A stretch of DNA of 64,000 nt from Pedobacter nutrimenti (GTDB taxonomy: Bacteria > Bacteroidota > Bacteroidia > Sphingobacteriales > Sphingobacteriaceae), in NCBI RefSeq assembly GCF_003208655.1, contig NZ_QKLU01000007.1:186001-250000 (forward strand), written 5' to 3'. The number at the start of each line of letters is the position of its first letter. Within the stretch, counting starts at the first letter, position 1. The notes beneath the pieces were generated by a model, which was not told the origin of the DNA, did no database searches, and worked only from the letters and a program-made list of their open reading frames with translations. Positions 1-8,167 of this stretch are shown piece by piece. A program made the translations under genes and the position numbers.

Positions 1-1
1 A

Positions 2-634
2 GAGTTCCAGATACAGCAGCTGGGGAACCAAGAGGTCTTGTTTACTTTAAAGAGTGATGAACAAACCCTAAAAAATTATCCTTTTGAATTTAATTTAGGA
101 CTCAGGTACCGTTTAAATGAGGACATATTGTCCTGTAGCTATGAAGTGCATAACCCCGGAGCTTCCAATTTGCTTTTTTCTATAGGCGGTCATCCTGCTT
201 TTGCTGTACCCTTAAGCAAAGGAGAAGACTATAACGATTATGAACTTGAATTTAACGCAGACCAGGTTTTGACCTATTATAAAATAAACGATAACCTGAT
301 CGATCATAAAACCGAAAACATTACTTTATTAAACAGAAAATTAAGGTTACAGCATAACCTTTTTTATGATGATGCCCTGGTTTTTAAGTCATTAAAAAGT
401 AATAGGATCTCCTTGAAGGGCGGGCAGAATAAACCAGGTATTCACTTTAGTTTTGAGGGTTTTCCATATTTTGGAATATGGTCTGCTAAAGATGCAGATT
501 TTGTATGCCTGGAACCCTGGTGTGGCATAGCCGACGGCATAGACCATGATCAGGACCTGGATAAAAAAGAAGGTATAATTACATTGCTTCCGGGAGGCAG
601 CTGGCACAGAACCTGGAAAGTTCAGCCTTTCTAA
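2..634 (+). CDS. aldose 1-epimerase family protein (5' end outside window)
   Basis: The reading frame is open to the left edge, so the N-terminal part, probably 70-80 residues, is missing; 210 residues are visible. The visible part matches the galactose mutarotase-like beta-sandwich fold. It has the motif FSIGGHPAF, with the histidine expected to take part in sugar ring opening, and a late ECLEPW-like segment (CLEPWCGIADG) that carries the usual acidic residue. Members interconvert alpha and beta anomers of aldoses or act on related sugars in the cytoplasm. No signal peptide can be judged because the start is missing. The exact sugar cannot be told from sequence. The next gene lies about 70 bp downstream on the same strand and is unrelated in function. 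Confidence 0.8.
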   Translation, partial: EFQIQQLGNQEVLFTLKSDEQTLKNYPFEFNLGLRYRLNEDILSCSYEVHNPGASNLLFSIGGHPAFAVPLSKGEDYNDYELEFNADQVLTYYKINDNLIDHKTENITLLNRKLRLQHNLFYDDALVFKSLKSNRISLKGGQNKPGIHFSFEGFPYFGIWSAKDADFVCLEPWCGIADGIDHDQDLDKKEGIITLLPGGSWHRTWKVQPF

Positions 635-659
635 TTTAGTTTTATTCTTGGGCTTTCAT

Positions 660-667
660 TATATTTG
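660..667 (+). promoter_or_regulatory. candidate -7 promoter element for the GAF histidine kinase
   Basis: TATATTTG fits the Bacteroidota -7 consensus TAnnTTTG and lies about 36 bp before the ATG at 703. No clear TTTG -33 element is seen. Confidence 0.4.
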
Positions 668-702
668 AACATGCTGGTGTAAAGATCGGTGTGAATCTCC
701 CT

Positions 703-1890
703 ATGATGATATCCAATAATTTTTCTGCTGCCGAGGCAGAAAGAATCAAAGAATTAAAACGGTACGAGATCTTAGATACTCCTCCTGACTTCAGTTTTGA
801 CCGGCTTACCAGGCTTGCTGCTAAGTTATTTGATGTTCCGGTAGCCATTATATCCTTGGTGGACCAGGACAGGGTTTGGTTTAAATCAAGACATGGGATT
901 GATGTACAACAAGTGGCACTTAATCCTGGTTTATGTACTGCAACGATTCTGACCGATGAAGTTTATGTGGTACAGGATGCATTGGAGGAAGAAAGCACTT
1001 TTCTTAATCCCCTGGTTACCGGTGATTTTGCCTTACGGTTTTATGCCGGGGCACCTTTAAGAACAAAAGAAGGATATAACCTGGGTAGTTTTTGCATCAT
1101 AGATAAAAAACCTCGAAATCTGAACGAAGAAGATAAGCAGGTCATGAAAGAACTGGCAGGTGTAGTGATGGATCACTTAGAAGCCAGACTGTCTGCCAGA
1201 CAGGCAAATGCGCAGCAAAATCAATTGTTGCAAATTGCAGCGCATGACCTGAAAAATCCTTTGACCACGATCCCGGTGCGTGCCGATTTGATCAAGTTGA
1301 AAAAACATGATCCTGAGGCGGTTGATAAAATGTGTGACCAGATCAAGCAGGCCGGATTAAAAATGACAAGAACAATAGATGATTTGCTGACTACCGCAAG
1401 CATTGAATCTGGCAGGATCAGTTTGTATACATTTAAACTCGACTTTGCGGATATCGTTTCGCAGATTGTTGATTCCAATCAGGCCCTTGCAGATAACAAA
1501 GGGCAGGAGATAGAATTGAATATAGAAGGAAGACCTTATGTTATTGCAGATGAGCAGCGCTTGATAGAAGTTGTGGATAACCTGATCAGTAATGCCATTA
1601 AGTATTCTCCCAAAGGGGAACAGATTAAGGTAAATATTGCCCATAAAGATCAGAAAGCAGTACTTGTGGTGAAGGACAATGGTCCGGGTCTTACTCAGGA
1701 GGATAAGGACCAGTTGTTCCAGCGTTTTGCGAAACTTAGTGCAAAACCCACGGGTGGCGAAAGTTCTACGGGATTGGGCTTGTCCATTGTAAAACAGCTT
1801 GTTGATGCCCATAATGGGCGGGTATGGGCAGAAAGTGAAGGCTTGAATACGGGATCTGCCTTTATCGTGGAGATCCCTTCAATTAATTAG
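703..1890 (+). CDS. GAF-domain sensor histidine kinase
   Basis: A soluble histidine kinase of about 395 residues. A GAF domain covers roughly residues 25-165. The dimerisation/phosphoacceptor helix follows, with the H-box AAHDLKNPL (His181). The ATP-binding domain has an N-box (DNLISNAIKYS), a G1 box (DNGPGL) and a G2 box (GLGLSIVKQL). No transmembrane segment or signal peptide is present, so it should sense a cytoplasmic signal through the GAF domain. No response regulator is adjacent, so it is an orphan kinase here. An in-frame GTG lies at 691, but ATG 703 (or 706) is the more natural start and sits downstream of a TATATTTG promoter-like element. The 3' end overlaps the convergent mqo gene by 8 bp. 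The signal is unknown. Confidence 0.85.
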   Translation: MMISNNFSAAEAERIKELKRYEILDTPPDFSFDRLTRLAAKLFDVPVAIISLVDQDRVWFKSRHGIDVQQVALNPGLCTATILTDEVYVVQDALEEESTFLNPLVTGDFALRFYAGAPLRTKEGYNLGSFCIIDKKPRNLNEEDKQVMKELAGVVMDHLEARLSARQANAQQNQLLQIAAHDLKNPLTTIPVRADLIKLKKHDPEAVDKMCDQIKQAGLKMTRTIDDLLTTASIESGRISLYTFKLDFADIVSQIVDSNQALADNKGQEIELNIEGRPYVIADEQRLIEVVDNLISNAIKYSPKGEQIKVNIAHKDQKAVLVVKDNGPGLTQEDKDQLFQRFAKLSAKPTGGESSTGLGLSIVKQLVDAHNGRVWAESEGLNTGSAFIVEIPSIN

Positions 1891-3406
1891 CCTCAATACC
1901 CTGGTTTTCTGTTTGTAAGTTAAGGGCATGTGCAGTTTGCGCACGGATCTTTTCGCACAGTTCTGCATCATTGTTTAAAGAATGACCAAAAGATGGGATC
2001 ATTTTTTTAAGTTTTTGCTGCCATTCTTTGGTTTTTAACTGCTCAGGGAAGCAGCGTTCCAGTAAATTAATCATAATAGATACCGCAGTTGATGCACCTG
2101 GCGAAGCGCCTAAAAGGGCTGCGATCGACCCGTCAGCCGCACTAACCACTTCAGTTCCAAATTCCAGGACTCCACCGTGTTCCGCATCTTTTTTGATGAC
2201 CTGAACCCGTTGTCCGGCAGTTTCCAATGTCCAGTCTTCCATTCTTGCATTTGGAAGATATTCTTTCAGGGCATTCAAACGCTCATCAGAAGATTGTCTG
2301 ACCTGGTGAATCAGGTATTTGGTTAAAGGAATGTTATCCAGTCCAGCAGAAATCATCGGTAAAATATTATTGGCTTTAATAGATAGCGGTAAATCCAGCA
2401 AAGAACCATTTTTCAGGAACCTGGTAGAAAATCCTGCATAAGGACCGAAGAGCAAAGCTTTTTTGCCATCGATCATACGGGTATCCAAATGTGGTACAGA
2501 CATAGGAGGTGAACCTACGGCAGCTTTTCCATATACTTTGGCGTCATGTCTTTCGATAACATCCGGATTGGTACATTTTAACCACTGACCGCTAACAGGG
2601 AATCCGCCAAAACCTCTTCCTTCAGGAATATCCGATTTCTCCAGCAGCGGCAAAGAACCGCCTCCGGCACCAATAAATACAAATTTAGCTTTAACTACCC
2701 TGCGTTTACCGGTTTCTTCGTTACGTACTTTTATTTCCCACAGGCCATTGATCTGTCTTAGTTTTTTTACTTCATGGTTAAAATGAAGCTGGACCTGTTC
2801 CTTTGTTTTTAAAGAATTGAACATCATTCTGGTCAATGCACCAAAATTAACATCTGTGCCCAGGGTCATACGGGTGGCTGCTACCTTTTCTTCCTGGGGC
2901 CTGCCTTCCATAACCAAAGGAATCCATTCTTCCAGCAATTTACGGTCCTGGGAATAGGTCATTCCTTTGAAAAGGTGCGACTTCTGAAGTTCCTGATATC
3001 TTTTGTGCAGGTAATCCACATTTTCATCTCCCCAAACAAAACTCATGTGGGGGATACTTTTGATGAAAGATTCCGGAGCATCCACCATCTTGTTTTGAAT
3101 CAAAAAAGACCAGAATTGTTTGGAAACTTCAAAAGATTCAGCAATAGAAACTGCTTTAGAGGTATCTACAGAACCATCCTTTTGTTGAGGGGTGTAATTT
3201 AATTCACAAAAAGCAGAGTGCCCGGTACCCGCATTGTTCCATGCGTCAGAACTTTCCGCAGCAGCCACATCTAAACGCTCAAATATTTCAATACTTAAAT
3301 CTGGCTGAAGTTCCTTTAAAAGTACACCAAGTGTTGCACTCATAATACCGGCCCCAATTAACACTACATCAGTTACTTGATCAGATTTATTCGTTATGCT
3401 AGTCAT
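1883..3406 (-). CDS. mqo: malate:quinone oxidoreductase
   Basis: A membrane-associated FAD enzyme that oxidises malate to oxaloacetate and passes the electrons to the quinone pool, replacing or supplementing NAD-dependent malate dehydrogenase. The N-terminus carries the FAD-binding motif GAGIMSATLG. The family-typical stretches SSDAWNNAGTGHSAFCELN and GGFPVSGQWL are present. The length of 507 residues is normal for Mqo. An in-frame TTG lies at 3427, but it falls inside the apparent promoter element TACTTTTG, so ATG at 3406 is chosen. The gene stands alone on its strand and converges on the histidine kinase gene with an 8-bp overlap. I see no damage to the reading frame. Confidence 0.95.
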   Translation of the reverse strand: MTSITNKSDQVTDVVLIGAGIMSATLGVLLKELQPDLSIEIFERLDVAAAESSDAWNNAGTGHSAFCELNYTPQQKDGSVDTSKAVSIAESFEVSKQFWSFLIQNKMVDAPESFIKSIPHMSFVWGDENVDYLHKRYQELQKSHLFKGMTYSQDRKLLEEWIPLVMEGRPQEEKVAATRMTLGTDVNFGALTRMMFNSLKTKEQVQLHFNHEVKKLRQINGLWEIKVRNEETGKRRVVKAKFVFIGAGGGSLPLLEKSDIPEGRGFGGFPVSGQWLKCTNPDVIERHDAKVYGKAAVGSPPMSVPHLDTRMIDGKKALLFGPYAGFSTRFLKNGSLLDLPLSIKANNILPMISAGLDNIPLTKYLIHQVRQSSDERLNALKEYLPNARMEDWTLETAGQRVQVIKKDAEHGGVLEFGTEVVSAADGSIAALLGASPGASTAVSIMINLLERCFPEQLKTKEWQQKLKKMIPSFGHSLNNDAELCEKIRAQTAHALNLQTENQGIEAN

Positions 3407-3424
3407 GTTATTAATTAAATTGTG

Positions 3425-3432
3425 CAAAAGTA
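3425..3432 (-). promoter_or_regulatory. candidate -7 promoter element of mqo
   Basis: Read on the minus strand this is TACTTTTG, a full match to TAnnTTTG, 18 bp upstream of the mqo ATG. A TTTC lies 18 bp further upstream in the -33 position. Confidence 0.45.
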
Positions 3433-3600
3433 CATAAAAACTTGTTTTTTGAAACGTTTAAATTGTTATTTAATAGTCATGAAGTAAGCCGGATTTCTGC
3501 TGTATTACTCCTTGTGGCTGAACTCAGAAAGGTCTACAGTTTAGCGCTGTGTTTTTGATTTAACAAAAACTTATTCATCAGTTTATATCTGTTGCTGTAT

Positions 3601-3629
3601 TTTGAACTTAACGAGTGGAGTTGTATTTG
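3601..3629 (+). promoter_or_regulatory. weak candidate promoter of the leader ORF and two-component operon
   Basis: TTTG at 3601 and TGTATTTG at 3622 resemble the Bacteroidota -33 and -7 elements with a 17-bp spacer, one mismatch in the -7 box. It would give a leader of about 160 bases ahead of the response regulator. The rest of the 3433-3673 interval shows nothing else I recognise. Confidence 0.25.
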
Positions 3630-3673
3630 ATAGGTTTCAAAGTAACCATTATGAATTGACTAAAACCAATGGT

Positions 3674-3800
3674 CGCTTCATCACGCTTAAAAACAAATAA
3701 TATCCCAATGAAACCTGTACAAGCTTACTGCTTAGAAAACACAATGAAAACAAGCTTTGCACGCTTCATAACCATTAAAAAACAAATAATATTCTGATGA
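3674..3800 (+). repeat. imperfect direct repeat (3674-3713 and 3762-3801) around translation starts
   Basis: Two copies of a stretch of about 39 bases, 88 bases apart. Each begins CGCTTCAT, runs through TTAAAAA(A)CAAATAATAT and ends in ATGAAA. There are about six mismatches and one gap between copies. The first copy ends at the start of a 29-codon leader ORF and the second at the start of the response regulator. It looks like a duplication of a translation-initiation region. Confidence 0.6.
3708..3797 (+). CDS. possible 29-residue leader peptide
   Basis: A short frame starts at ATG 3708 (MKPVQAYCLE...) and stops at TGA 3795-3797, which overlaps the response-regulator ATG as TGATG. The overlap suggests translational coupling. 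Its upstream region is a near copy of the sequence just upstream of the regulator start, which gives some support that it is translated. No recognisable domain or membrane segment is seen. It could equally be non-coding leader sequence. Confidence 0.3.
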   Translation: MKPVQAYCLENTMKTSFARFITIKKQIIF

Positions 3801-4492
3801 AAATCTTAATTATAGAGGACGAACAGGAACTGTTGAAAAGCATTGCAAGCTATTTGAACGGAAATGCTTTTATCTGCGAGCAGGCCGATAATATTTATAC
3901 AGCAAGGGAAAAGCTGAAAGCCTCTGACTATGATTGTGTCGTACTGGATATTACCCTCCCGGTTGGTAGTGGAATGGACATTCTGCGGGAACTGAAACTG
4001 GAACATAAATCATGCGGTGTGCTTATTATTTCTGCAAAAGGCTCCTTAGATGATAAATTAACCGGCCTGGAGCTTGGGGCTGACGATTACCTGACCAAGC
4101 CATTTCACTTACCCGAACTTGCCGCCAGGATTCATGCCATTCACAGAAGAAGGGTATTTGGGGGCAGTGACCTGATCGAGGTGGATAAATTGTCCCTGAA
4201 TATTCAGGATAAATATGTGCGCACGCATTTAGGCCCTGTTGAGCTGACTAGGAAGGAGTTTGAACTGCTGATGTATTTTATCAGTAATAAAAACAGGGTG
4301 GTGACCAAAGAAGCAATTATAGACCATCTTTGGGGGGCACATTCCAATATGCCCGATAATTATGACCTGATCTATGTGCACATTCGTAACCTGAGAAAAA
4401 AATTAATAGATAAAGGTTGTCCGGATTACATTAATGCGGTGTATGGCATTGGTTACAGATTTTCAGTGGTGGAATTGCCGGTAAGCCTATGA
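3797..4492 (+). CDS. OmpR/PhoB-family response regulator
   Basis: A 231-residue DNA-binding response regulator. The receiver domain (1-115) has the acidic pocket IIEDEQ, phosphoacceptor Asp51 (VVLDITLP) and the conserved Lys101 (DDYLTKPF). The C-terminal half is a winged-helix effector domain, with the LTRKEFELLMYF and VYGIGYRF segments typical of the OmpR class. It should bind tandem DNA half-sites spaced one helical turn apart. The gene overlaps the downstream kinase gene by 4 bp (ATGA), so the two form a two-component pair. Targets are not proven. The 11-bp-spaced repeats 7 kb away at 11032-11118 have the right geometry for a regulator of this class. Confidence 0.92.
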   Translation: MKILIIEDEQELLKSIASYLNGNAFICEQADNIYTAREKLKASDYDCVVLDITLPVGSGMDILRELKLEHKSCGVLIISAKGSLDDKLTGLELGADDYLTKPFHLPELAARIHAIHRRRVFGGSDLIEVDKLSLNIQDKYVRTHLGPVELTRKEFELLMYFISNKNRVVTKEAIIDHLWGAHSNMPDNYDLIYVHIRNLRKKLIDKGCPDYINAVYGIGYRFSVVELPVSL

Positions 4493-5739
4493 AGTTTCTT
4501 TCCATGTATAACCGCTACAACGTATCGGTTATGGTGATTGTTTTTGCCCTCTCCAGTGTGGTTTCTTTTTTTCTGATCAAAGAAGTCCTTAAAAATGAAA
4601 TGGACGGGAGTTTGCTGAGGGTTAAAGCGAAAATTGCATCTTATGTGAATGACCATAAACGCTTACCCGAAGTCAGTTTACTGAATGATGAGCAGATCGA
4701 ATTTAAAAAAACGAATCAGGGAAGTTCTTCTGATGTGTTCAAATCAGTGAGGTCCTTTGTTCCTGGTCTGGGTAGAATTCATTTTTGTCGTCAGCTGAGT
4801 TACAGCATAAAAGTACAGGACCAGTTTTATGTGGTCCGTATTGTAAACCCTTTGGAAGGGACGAGCCATTTAACAAAATTAATTCTTTGCATTAGTTTGA
4901 TTACCATTGTATTGCTGTTGGTTACAACTTTTATGATCAACAGACTGATCATTTCCAAATTGTGGCAGCCATTTTATCAGTCGATGACTGCACTGGGCAA
5001 TTTTAAAGTAAGTGATATCCAGCAACCCGATTTTCCGGTCACAAAAATTTCAGAGTTTAATTTTATGATTGGTCGGCTTCGGGCGGCAACAACAGATGCA
5101 GGGGAAAACTACAGGATCCTGAAAGAGTTCACCGAAAATGCTGCCCATGAAATTCAAACGCCTTTGGCCATCATACAATCAAAACTGGACCTGCTGGTAC
5201 AACAGCAAATGCAGGATGAACACCTGGAATCATTGCGCTCCGCGTATGGGGCAATCCGGAAATTGTCCAGGATCAACCAGGATTTACTACTGATCACCAA
5301 AATCGAAAACAGCCAGTTTAAAAAAGAAGAAAACACTTCTGTAAAGGACAAAGTCGAAGAAAAACTGAAGGAATTCAGGGAAATCTGGCAATTAAAGAAC
5401 TTGCAACTGGAAACCGAACTAAAGGATGCCGGACTGACCATTAGCCCTCAGCTGCTGGATATTTTAATTTACAATGTATTTGGAAATGCCACTAAACACA
5501 ATAGGAACGGGGGCTTCATCCGTGTAAAACTAAATGGGCAGGGTTTAAGTGTAACCAATTCTGGTCCGGCCAAGGCACTGAACAAAGAACGTTTGTTCAG
5601 CAGGTTTTATAAAGAGAACAACAATGCAGAAAGTAATGGACTGGGTTTATCTATTATCAAACAAATTTGTGAAGTCTCGGGCATAGAGGCAGGGTACCGG
5701 TATGATGAAAATGCCCATGAATTTTATTTTGTGTTTTAA
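4489..5739 (+). CDS. transmembrane sensor histidine kinase, partner of the OmpR-type regulator
   Basis: A 416-residue inner-membrane sensor kinase. The first transmembrane helix covers about residues 13-35. A periplasmic sensor segment follows to about 127, then a second helix at about 128-152. A cytoplasmic linker leads to the H-box ENAAHEIQTP (His220) and a HATPase domain with the end motif GLGLSIIKQI. The ATP-binding part is somewhat short and its N-box is divergent (YNVFGNATKHN), but the key residues are present. It overlaps the regulator gene by 4 bp and is followed directly by a strong terminator, so the operon ends here. The periplasmic domain gives no clue to the ligand. Confidence 0.9.
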   Translation: MKFLSMYNRYNVSVMVIVFALSSVVSFFLIKEVLKNEMDGSLLRVKAKIASYVNDHKRLPEVSLLNDEQIEFKKTNQGSSSDVFKSVRSFVPGLGRIHFCRQLSYSIKVQDQFYVVRIVNPLEGTSHLTKLILCISLITIVLLLVTTFMINRLIISKLWQPFYQSMTALGNFKVSDIQQPDFPVTKISEFNFMIGRLRAATTDAGENYRILKEFTENAAHEIQTPLAIIQSKLDLLVQQQMQDEHLESLRSAYGAIRKLSRINQDLLLITKIENSQFKKEENTSVKDKVEEKLKEFREIWQLKNLQLETELKDAGLTISPQLLDILIYNVFGNATKHNRNGGFIRVKLNGQGLSVTNSGPAKALNKERLFSRFYKENNNAESNGLGLSIIKQICEVSGIEAGYRYDENAHEFYFVF

Positions 5740-5770
5740 ACCACCTGCCCAAAACTGGCAGGTGGTTTTT
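5738..5770 (+). terminator. rho-independent terminator of the two-component operon
   Basis: A 12-bp perfect stem, AAACCACCTGCC at 5738-5749 and GGCAGGTGGTTT at 5757-5768, encloses a 7-base loop and runs into a T tract. It begins inside the kinase stop codon. It also lies just beyond the 3' end of the convergent beta-propeller gene, so it may act on both strands. Confidence 0.85.
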
Positions 5771-5777
5771 AGGTCCT

Positions 5778-6773
5778 TTAATTTTTATAAACCAGTACCC
5801 GGAATGAACCTGGCTTAATGTTTTTGGTTTGACCTATATAAGATGCCGTACTGAAGTAGATGTAATGGGTTTTAGTGTTCAGTGCCATGGTTTTGGCACC
5901 CGCAGGGGTGCTGAGTTTTTCCAGGACCTGATACTTGCTGCGGTCAATTTGCCTGATAATGGTGGTCACACCATCAGCGCCAGGGCAAAAGATCAGCTTA
6001 CGCTCGGGATCATAAGTGACCGCATCTACATGCTCGCTGATTGGTAATTCTGCTATTTTTTTATCTGAAATCAAGTCAATGACCACCAGTTTTTTAAGTT
6101 CTGCACAAGCAGAGAAAAGGCATTTGTTTTCTGTATCAATAGCAAGTCCTGTTGGTGCTGCATTTTTGTCCAGCTGAATGTTGCGAAGGGTTTTCTGTTT
6201 CAGCGCATCAATTACAGCAATGGCGTTTTCCTCTTCCAGGTTGTTGTAAATGAGCCCTTTTTTATCAGATACAGCGAATTCAGGGGCGGCACCAATTTTT
6301 ACGGTACCAATTTCCTTATTGCTAATGGGATCAATAACAGAGGCATTATTGGATTTGCCACAAAATACCCATATTTTTTTGCTGGATTTGTCAAATAATA
6401 TCGCATCCGGTTTTTCAGTGCTCAATGGAATGCTGGTGATGCTGTCCAGTGTTTTATAATCAAAAACAGTAACTGTGTTGTTGCTGCCATTGGAAATGAA
6501 GCCTTTGTTGAATTCCGGCGCCAGTGCAATTCCATGTACGCCATGGAGGTTTTTTATACGCCCAATTTCCTGTTCGGTTTGTAGGTCTATGACATGGACA
6601 CGGTCTGTATGGGATACAAACAGGCGGTTGCTTTTTTTATCTTCTTTTAAATAATCCCATTTCCCATTTCCCTCCAGGGCAATCTGTTTGCTAAGTTTAT
6701 AGCCGCTTTGAGCAAAGACCGAACCTGTGAAAAAAAGAATGGCTGTTGTCAGTTTAATTGTTTTGATGTTCAT
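5778..6773 (-). CDS. YncE-like YVTN beta-propeller protein, exported
   Basis: A 331-residue protein with a Sec signal peptide (MNIKTIKLTTAILFFTGSVFAQ) and repeated beta-propeller blades of the YncE/YVTN type, such as RLFVSHTDRVHVIDL, GFISNGSNNTVTVFDY and LFSACAELKKLVVIDL. Such proteins sit in the periplasm or on the envelope and act as binding scaffolds; no enzyme residues are evident. In some bacteria YncE-type proteins are co-induced with metal uptake receptors. This is the last gene of a three-gene leftward unit with a TonB-dependent receptor and a beta-helix lipoprotein, 9 bp after the latter. A role in handling the receptor's ligand is inferred from position only. Confidence 0.8.
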   Translation of the reverse strand: MNIKTIKLTTAILFFTGSVFAQSGYKLSKQIALEGNGKWDYLKEDKKSNRLFVSHTDRVHVIDLQTEQEIGRIKNLHGVHGIALAPEFNKGFISNGSNNTVTVFDYKTLDSITSIPLSTEKPDAILFDKSSKKIWVFCGKSNNASVIDPISNKEIGTVKIGAAPEFAVSDKKGLIYNNLEEENAIAVIDALKQKTLRNIQLDKNAAPTGLAIDTENKCLFSACAELKKLVVIDLISDKKIAELPISEHVDAVTYDPERKLIFCPGADGVTTIIRQIDRSKYQVLEKLSTPAGAKTMALNTKTHYIYFSTASYIGQTKNIKPGSFRVLVYKN

Positions 6774-6782
6774 TATAGATGA

Positions 6783-8162
6783 TTAATGTTGATTTCCTGT
6801 ACCATTGGTTTGGTAAGCACCCATATCCTTACCGGGAGGCGTAATTTCTGTAGCACCATATTTGGGGTGCAGGGGAACCAGGGCCTCGGGGCTAAAACCT
6901 GTATAACCTTTTCCAATACATGGAGATGTCGGTTTGAGACCGAAATTATAAGAGCCGACAACAACAACATCCTTTAAGTTGTAACCCTGGGGAAGAGGGA
7001 CAGGACCATTGATAAATTGAGGGTCATTGGCTTTAACCAGGCCTGGAGCGTTGTAAATGTCCCCGGTTTTCCAGCCTGTGGGAAGGAATGTGGAAGGTTG
7101 AGGGATATCGGTGACCGAGGCATTGGTCAGATAGGTAGGTGGATAAAACTGATTCACCAGATCAACGTCATCCGCATAACTGAAGTTGTAGCCATAACTT
7201 AAATTGGCCAGGTCTGCAATCGGTGCTTTCACTACCCTAAGCCCGTATTTGCAATTGACCATAATGTTGTTGAAAGCCATACCACCTGCACCTTCCTCAA
7301 AATTAATAGAGCCGCCCCGTCCGGCTTCTGCACGTCTGAAACCACAATTTATAATCGTATTGTTATAAATACGGACATTGGTTGCAGGGACACCATTTGC
7401 CGCACCGGAATTGGATAGTTTTGGTCCGTTTGTTGCAATACCAATACACACATTATAAGCAAAATCTCCAATAGTCCCTGCTTTTGCGTTTAAAGCTTCA
7501 CCACCGGTAAACCCGCATTTTTCGAAGGTATTTCTAAACATTGCAATTTTACCCCCAAGGGTACGGATGGGATCATCCACACTGCCGTAAATCCAGGAAT
7601 CTTCCAGCACAAATATGCCGCCCGGGTTCTGGAAAAATATAGGATAAGCCTTAGTGGAGATGGAGGTTTTAATTTCCCCGGTTGTTGGGCCACCGGCGAA
7701 ATCCACATGGGTCCACTTCATGACAAGGAGCTTACAGGAGGTGTCGCAAATAACACCAGTCCACTTTCCGGCAAGGGCAGGGTCCTTTGTCGGATCTGCA
7801 CCAGGCTGGTCTGTTCTGGTCAGGCCAGGGTAAGTAAAATAATTGGGTTTGCTTTTTGTCCCCAGTGAAAGCAGGACGCCTTTTACCCCAATCCCGAAAT
7901 TACCGGTAAAGTTGAGGGTTACGCCTTCCTGTATGGTTAGGGTGTCGGTTTTCTTTACAATGATGTTGCCGTTAATGGTGTAAGTTTTGCCGGCCAGCAT
8001 GGTTCCTTTGACCGGACCAGATAAAGGTGCAGCATCACTTACCGGGGCTGCATCGACCTCAACAGGAACAAAGAGGTCTTTTCTGTCCTCGTTTTTTTTG
8101 CAGGATGCAAAGCCTGCAGCAAGAAAAAGGACCATTATGGTTAATAATCTGTTGTGTTTCAT
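6783..8162 (-). CDS. right-handed beta-helix surface lipoprotein
   Basis: A 459-residue lipoprotein with signal peptide and lipobox ending in FASC (Cys21). After a short linker it shows repeating short beta strands of a right-handed parallel beta-helix, including TINGNIIVKKTDTLTIQEG, VRIYNNTIINCGF and GGMAFNNIMVNCKYG. The length and repeats are those of a pectate-lyase-like fold, but I see no catalytic signature. It ends with SPCIGKG and GAYQ segments common in outer-membrane lipoproteins of Bacteroidota. It lies 5 bp downstream of the TonB-dependent receptor gene, where a SusD-like partner would normally be found. It may therefore be the surface-exposed partner of that receptor. The ligand is unknown. 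Confidence 0.75.
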   Translation of the reverse strand: MKHNRLLTIMVLFLAAGFASCKKNEDRKDLFVPVEVDAAPVSDAAPLSGPVKGTMLAGKTYTINGNIIVKKTDTLTIQEGVTLNFTGNFGIGVKGVLLSLGTKSKPNYFTYPGLTRTDQPGADPTKDPALAGKWTGVICDTSCKLLVMKWTHVDFAGGPTTGEIKTSISTKAYPIFFQNPGGIFVLEDSWIYGSVDDPIRTLGGKIAMFRNTFEKCGFTGGEALNAKAGTIGDFAYNVCIGIATNGPKLSNSGAANGVPATNVRIYNNTIINCGFRRAEAGRGGSINFEEGAGGMAFNNIMVNCKYGLRVVKAPIADLANLSYGYNFSYADDVDLVNQFYPPTYLTNASVTDIPQPSTFLPTGWKTGDIYNAPGLVKANDPQFINGPVPLPQGYNLKDVVVVGSYNFGLKPTSPCIGKGYTGFSPEALVPLHPKYGATEITPPGKDMGAYQTNGTGNQH

Positions 8163-8167
8163 GTGCG

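Noticed and set aside
3407..3427. Longer N-terminus of Mqo from TTG 3427
   Set aside because: The TTG lies within a TACTTTTG promoter element, and the extra residues are outside the family's usual length.
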